From Rhizobium sp. Q54 (lineage in GTDB: Bacteria; Pseudomonadota; Alphaproteobacteria; SMXQ01), in assembly GCA_945861615.1 (NCBI GenBank), contig CAMAVH010000004.1:1-52782 (forward strand): 52,782 bases of DNA, given 5' to 3'. The position numbers and the translations under genes are program-made. This document shows, in pieces, positions 51,571-52,782 of this stretch; position 1 is the stretch's first letter; each line of letters opens with the position of its first letter. Below the pieces are notes generated by a model that saw only the letters and a program-made list of their open reading frames with translations, ran no database searches and was not told the origin of the DNA.

Positions 51571-52050
51571 TTACGACTTGGCCTTGGGCGCGGCTTTCTT
51601 CGCCGCAGCCTTCTTGGCGGGAGCCTTCTTAGCCGCCGGAGCGGTCTTCTTCGCGGCGGCCTTCTTGGCCGGCGCGGCGGTTTCTTCCGTCACGGCGGGC
51701 TTCGGCGCCTTGGCCTTCTTCTCCGGACGCTTGGAAGCGTCGGCGAGGATGCCGGTGATGCGCACGACCGTCAGATCCTGACGATGGCCGTTCTTGCGGC
51801 GATAGTTCTGGCGGCGCTTCTTCTTGAAGATGATGACTTTGTCGCCGCGCGCCTGCTCGAGCACTTCGGCGGTGACGACCGCGCCGGAGACGAGGGGCTT
51901 GCCGAAGGTGGTAGCGGCGCCGTCATTGAGCGCGAGAACGTCGGTAAAATCGATGTCGTCGCCGGCCTCAACCAGCAATTTCTCGATAATAATGACGTCA
52001 TTCTCGGCGACTTTGTACTGCTTGCCGCCGGTACGGATGACCGCGAACAT
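51571..52050 (-). CDS. rplU: 50S ribosomal protein L21 with Lys/Ala-rich C-terminal tail
   Basis: A 159-residue protein; the L21 domain is residues 1-103 ([44 protein letters not shown]). Residues 107-159 are an added tail of [13 protein letters not shown] repeats ending PKAKS. Extended L21 tails occur in alphaproteobacteria. The tail resembles the N-terminal extension of RsfS and the microprotein at 18359. First gene of rplU-rpmA, after a strong promoter and a leader of about 75 bases. Confidence 0.95.
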   Translation of the reverse strand: MFAVIRTGGKQYKVAENDVIIIEKLLVEAGDDIDFTDVLALNDGAATTFGKPLVSGAVVTAEVLEQARGDKVIIFKKKRRQNYRRKNGHRQDLTVVRITGILADASKRPEKKAKAPKPAVTEETAAPAKKAAAKKTAPAAKKAPAKKAAAKKAAPKAKS

Positions 52051-52077
52051 ATCTTAATCCTGTTCTTCCAAAGGTCT

Positions 52078-52105
52078 GCGCGCCCGGCCATGGGCCTGGG
52101 CGCGC
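52078..52105 (-). promoter_or_regulatory. rplU leader hairpin
   Basis: GCGCGCCC and GGGCGCGC are perfect arms around a 12-base centre with its own GGCC/GGCC pairing. It lies in the untranslated leader 28 bases before the rplU start. It could mediate ribosomal protein autoregulation, as L21 leaders do in other bacteria; this is inferred from position only. Confidence 0.4.
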
Positions 52106-52132
52106 CACTGGGAATTCCCGAAAAGTGGGCGA

Positions 52133-52160
52133 AATATATAGACGGTCCTCTATGAGTCAA
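52133..52160 (-). promoter_or_regulatory. rplU-rpmA promoter
   Basis: On the minus strand TTGACT (52160-52155), 16 bases, then TATATT (52138-52133). It is the clearest sigma-70-type promoter in the window, about 83 bases upstream of the rplU ATG. Confidence 0.7.
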
Positions 52161-52549
52161 CCCATTTCGGGGTGCCATGAATCGGCGAGGCCGAGGAAAA
52201 CTGGCGGAATTCCGCCATTTCCTGGCAAGAGCGCGCCCACTGGGGGCAAGGCTGCCCGCGGAGTCGATATATAGAGGTCCGAACGGCCGACCGGGCGGAT
52301 TATCCTAGTATAAACTCCCGGTCGCCGCTGGCCCGCTCAAACCGCCACGGAATCCGGCCTGTCCTGGCCGGCGGCCTCGGTCCGCGAGGGTGGCCGCGCG
52401 GGGTTTGCATCACCGGAAGAGATTGGGTAGTGTCCGCGCCCTTGATCACCCTCGGCCTGCGATTGGGCCGATGGGCCGGGTCCGGTTCGCTACGGCGAGC
52501 CCGCGACGGACCCGTTCTCGCGCTGCCGGTTCCCGGCGGCGATCCCTGC

Positions 52550-52639
52550 GGAGGGGTGCCAGAGTGGTCGATCGGGACGGTCTCGAAAACCGTTGTGCCT
52601 TCACGGGTACCGTGGGTTCGAATCCCACCCCCTCCGCCA
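52550..52639 (+). tRNA. tRNA-Ser(CGA)
   Basis: The 90-base class II tRNA includes the encoded CCA end. The acceptor stem is GGAGGGG/CCCCTCC with discriminator G. The anticodon loop CTCGAAA gives CGA (52584-52586), reading serine codon UCG. A long variable arm (GTTGTGCCTTCACGGGTAC) is as expected of tRNA-Ser, and the T loop is GGTTCGAATCC. Confidence 0.97.
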
Positions 52640-52782
52640 TTCCTTTTCTCTTTAATATCAATCGTGAGACGCATTTTCTCGGTGCCGCAAGCGCGCGGAA
52701 GGGCCGTTCCGCAATCCAGGTCGGCCGCGGACATGCAGCCCGTCCCGCGATGCTGGATTTGGAACGCGCCGGCCGCACTCAG

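Larger units (their letters stand above)
52051..52549. other. Divergent region between rplU and tRNA-Ser
   Basis: This stretch holds the rplU leader hairpin and promoter on the minus strand. The rest (52161-52549) has no supported gene. A second TATATAGAGGTC-like patch lies at about 52267-52279, similar to the -10 region of the rplU promoter, and ATTATCCTAGTATAAACT near 52300-52317 is AT-rich. The tRNA promoter could not be pinned down. Confidence 0.45.

Noticed and set aside
52300..52778. Minus-strand frames over the tRNA-Ser, reading GVGFEPTV and FETVPIDHSGTPP.
   Set aside because: This is the well-known false protein made by translating the antisense of tRNA-Ser genes; the tRNA explains the conservation.

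Overview
This is a GC-rich bacterial chromosome segment dominated by housekeeping genes. The gene order (mdh-sucC-sucD-sucA-sucB-lpd, sdhCDAB, the split atpHAGDC operon, obgE-proB-proA-nadD-rsfS-rlmH, rplU-rpmA) and several lineage markers (SdhC/SdhD type, DUF484 next to XerC, EnvC-CtpA-divergent polysaccharide deacetylase-RppH) point to an alphaproteobacterium, most likely Rhodospirillales or a related order. That placement is an inference from synteny and protein type; no rRNA gene is present.

Layout. 1-2.3 kb: two tandem, paralogous calcium-binding RTX repeat proteins with no other domain, the first cut by the window edge. 2.5-3.5 kb: asd (lysine/threonine/methionine branch). 3.8-6.0 kb: a PstS-like periplasmic binding protein followed by a membrane histidine kinase with no response regulator, the pair bracketed by two terminators with nearly the same stem. 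6.35-7.04 kb: a LysE-family exporter on the minus strand. 7.04-8.12 kb: about 1.1 kb with no convincing gene but many inverted repeats, including a compact branched RNA candidate. 8.1-8.4 kb: a SelT/SelW/SelH-type thioredoxin-like protein in its Cys form. 8.9-12.3 kb: sdhCDAB. 12.4-16.9 kb: an RNA methyltransferase (minus), zapE, nadA, nadC. 17.3-27.3 kb: mdh, a 27-residue Lys/Ala microprotein, sucCD, sucA, sucB and lpd. Together with sdhCDAB these supply the TCA steps from 2-oxoglutarate to oxaloacetate except fumarase.

27.3-33 kb: a small membrane protein, then a minus-strand run (transaldolase-like enzyme, DUF484, XerC, CigR-like) divergent from priA. 33.2-38.1 kb: atpHAGDC, the F1 half of ATP synthase. 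The c/a/b subunits must be encoded elsewhere. 38.4-39.2 kb: a ferritin-like protein. 39.3-51.2 kb: a long, tightly packed minus-strand series, obgE-proB-proA-nadD-rsfS-rlmH-gpmI-envC-ctpA-deacetylase-rppH, joining ribosome maturation, proline and NAD synthesis, glycolysis, cell separation and RNA decay. 51.3-52.05 kb: rplU-rpmA with a clear promoter and terminator. 52.55 kb: tRNA-Ser(CGA).

The most notable signals are: Lys/Ala-rich, histone-H1-like sequence in three unrelated places (a free 27-residue peptide, a roughly 118-residue N-terminal extension on RsfS, and a C-terminal tail on L21); a dense cluster of seven GANTC (CcrM-type) sites between nadC and mdh; the branched inverted-repeat structure at 7243-7332; twin strong palindromes at 18468-18562; and the orphan binding-protein/histidine-kinase pair. 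No CRISPR array, insertion sequence, prophage or integrase of a mobile element was seen.
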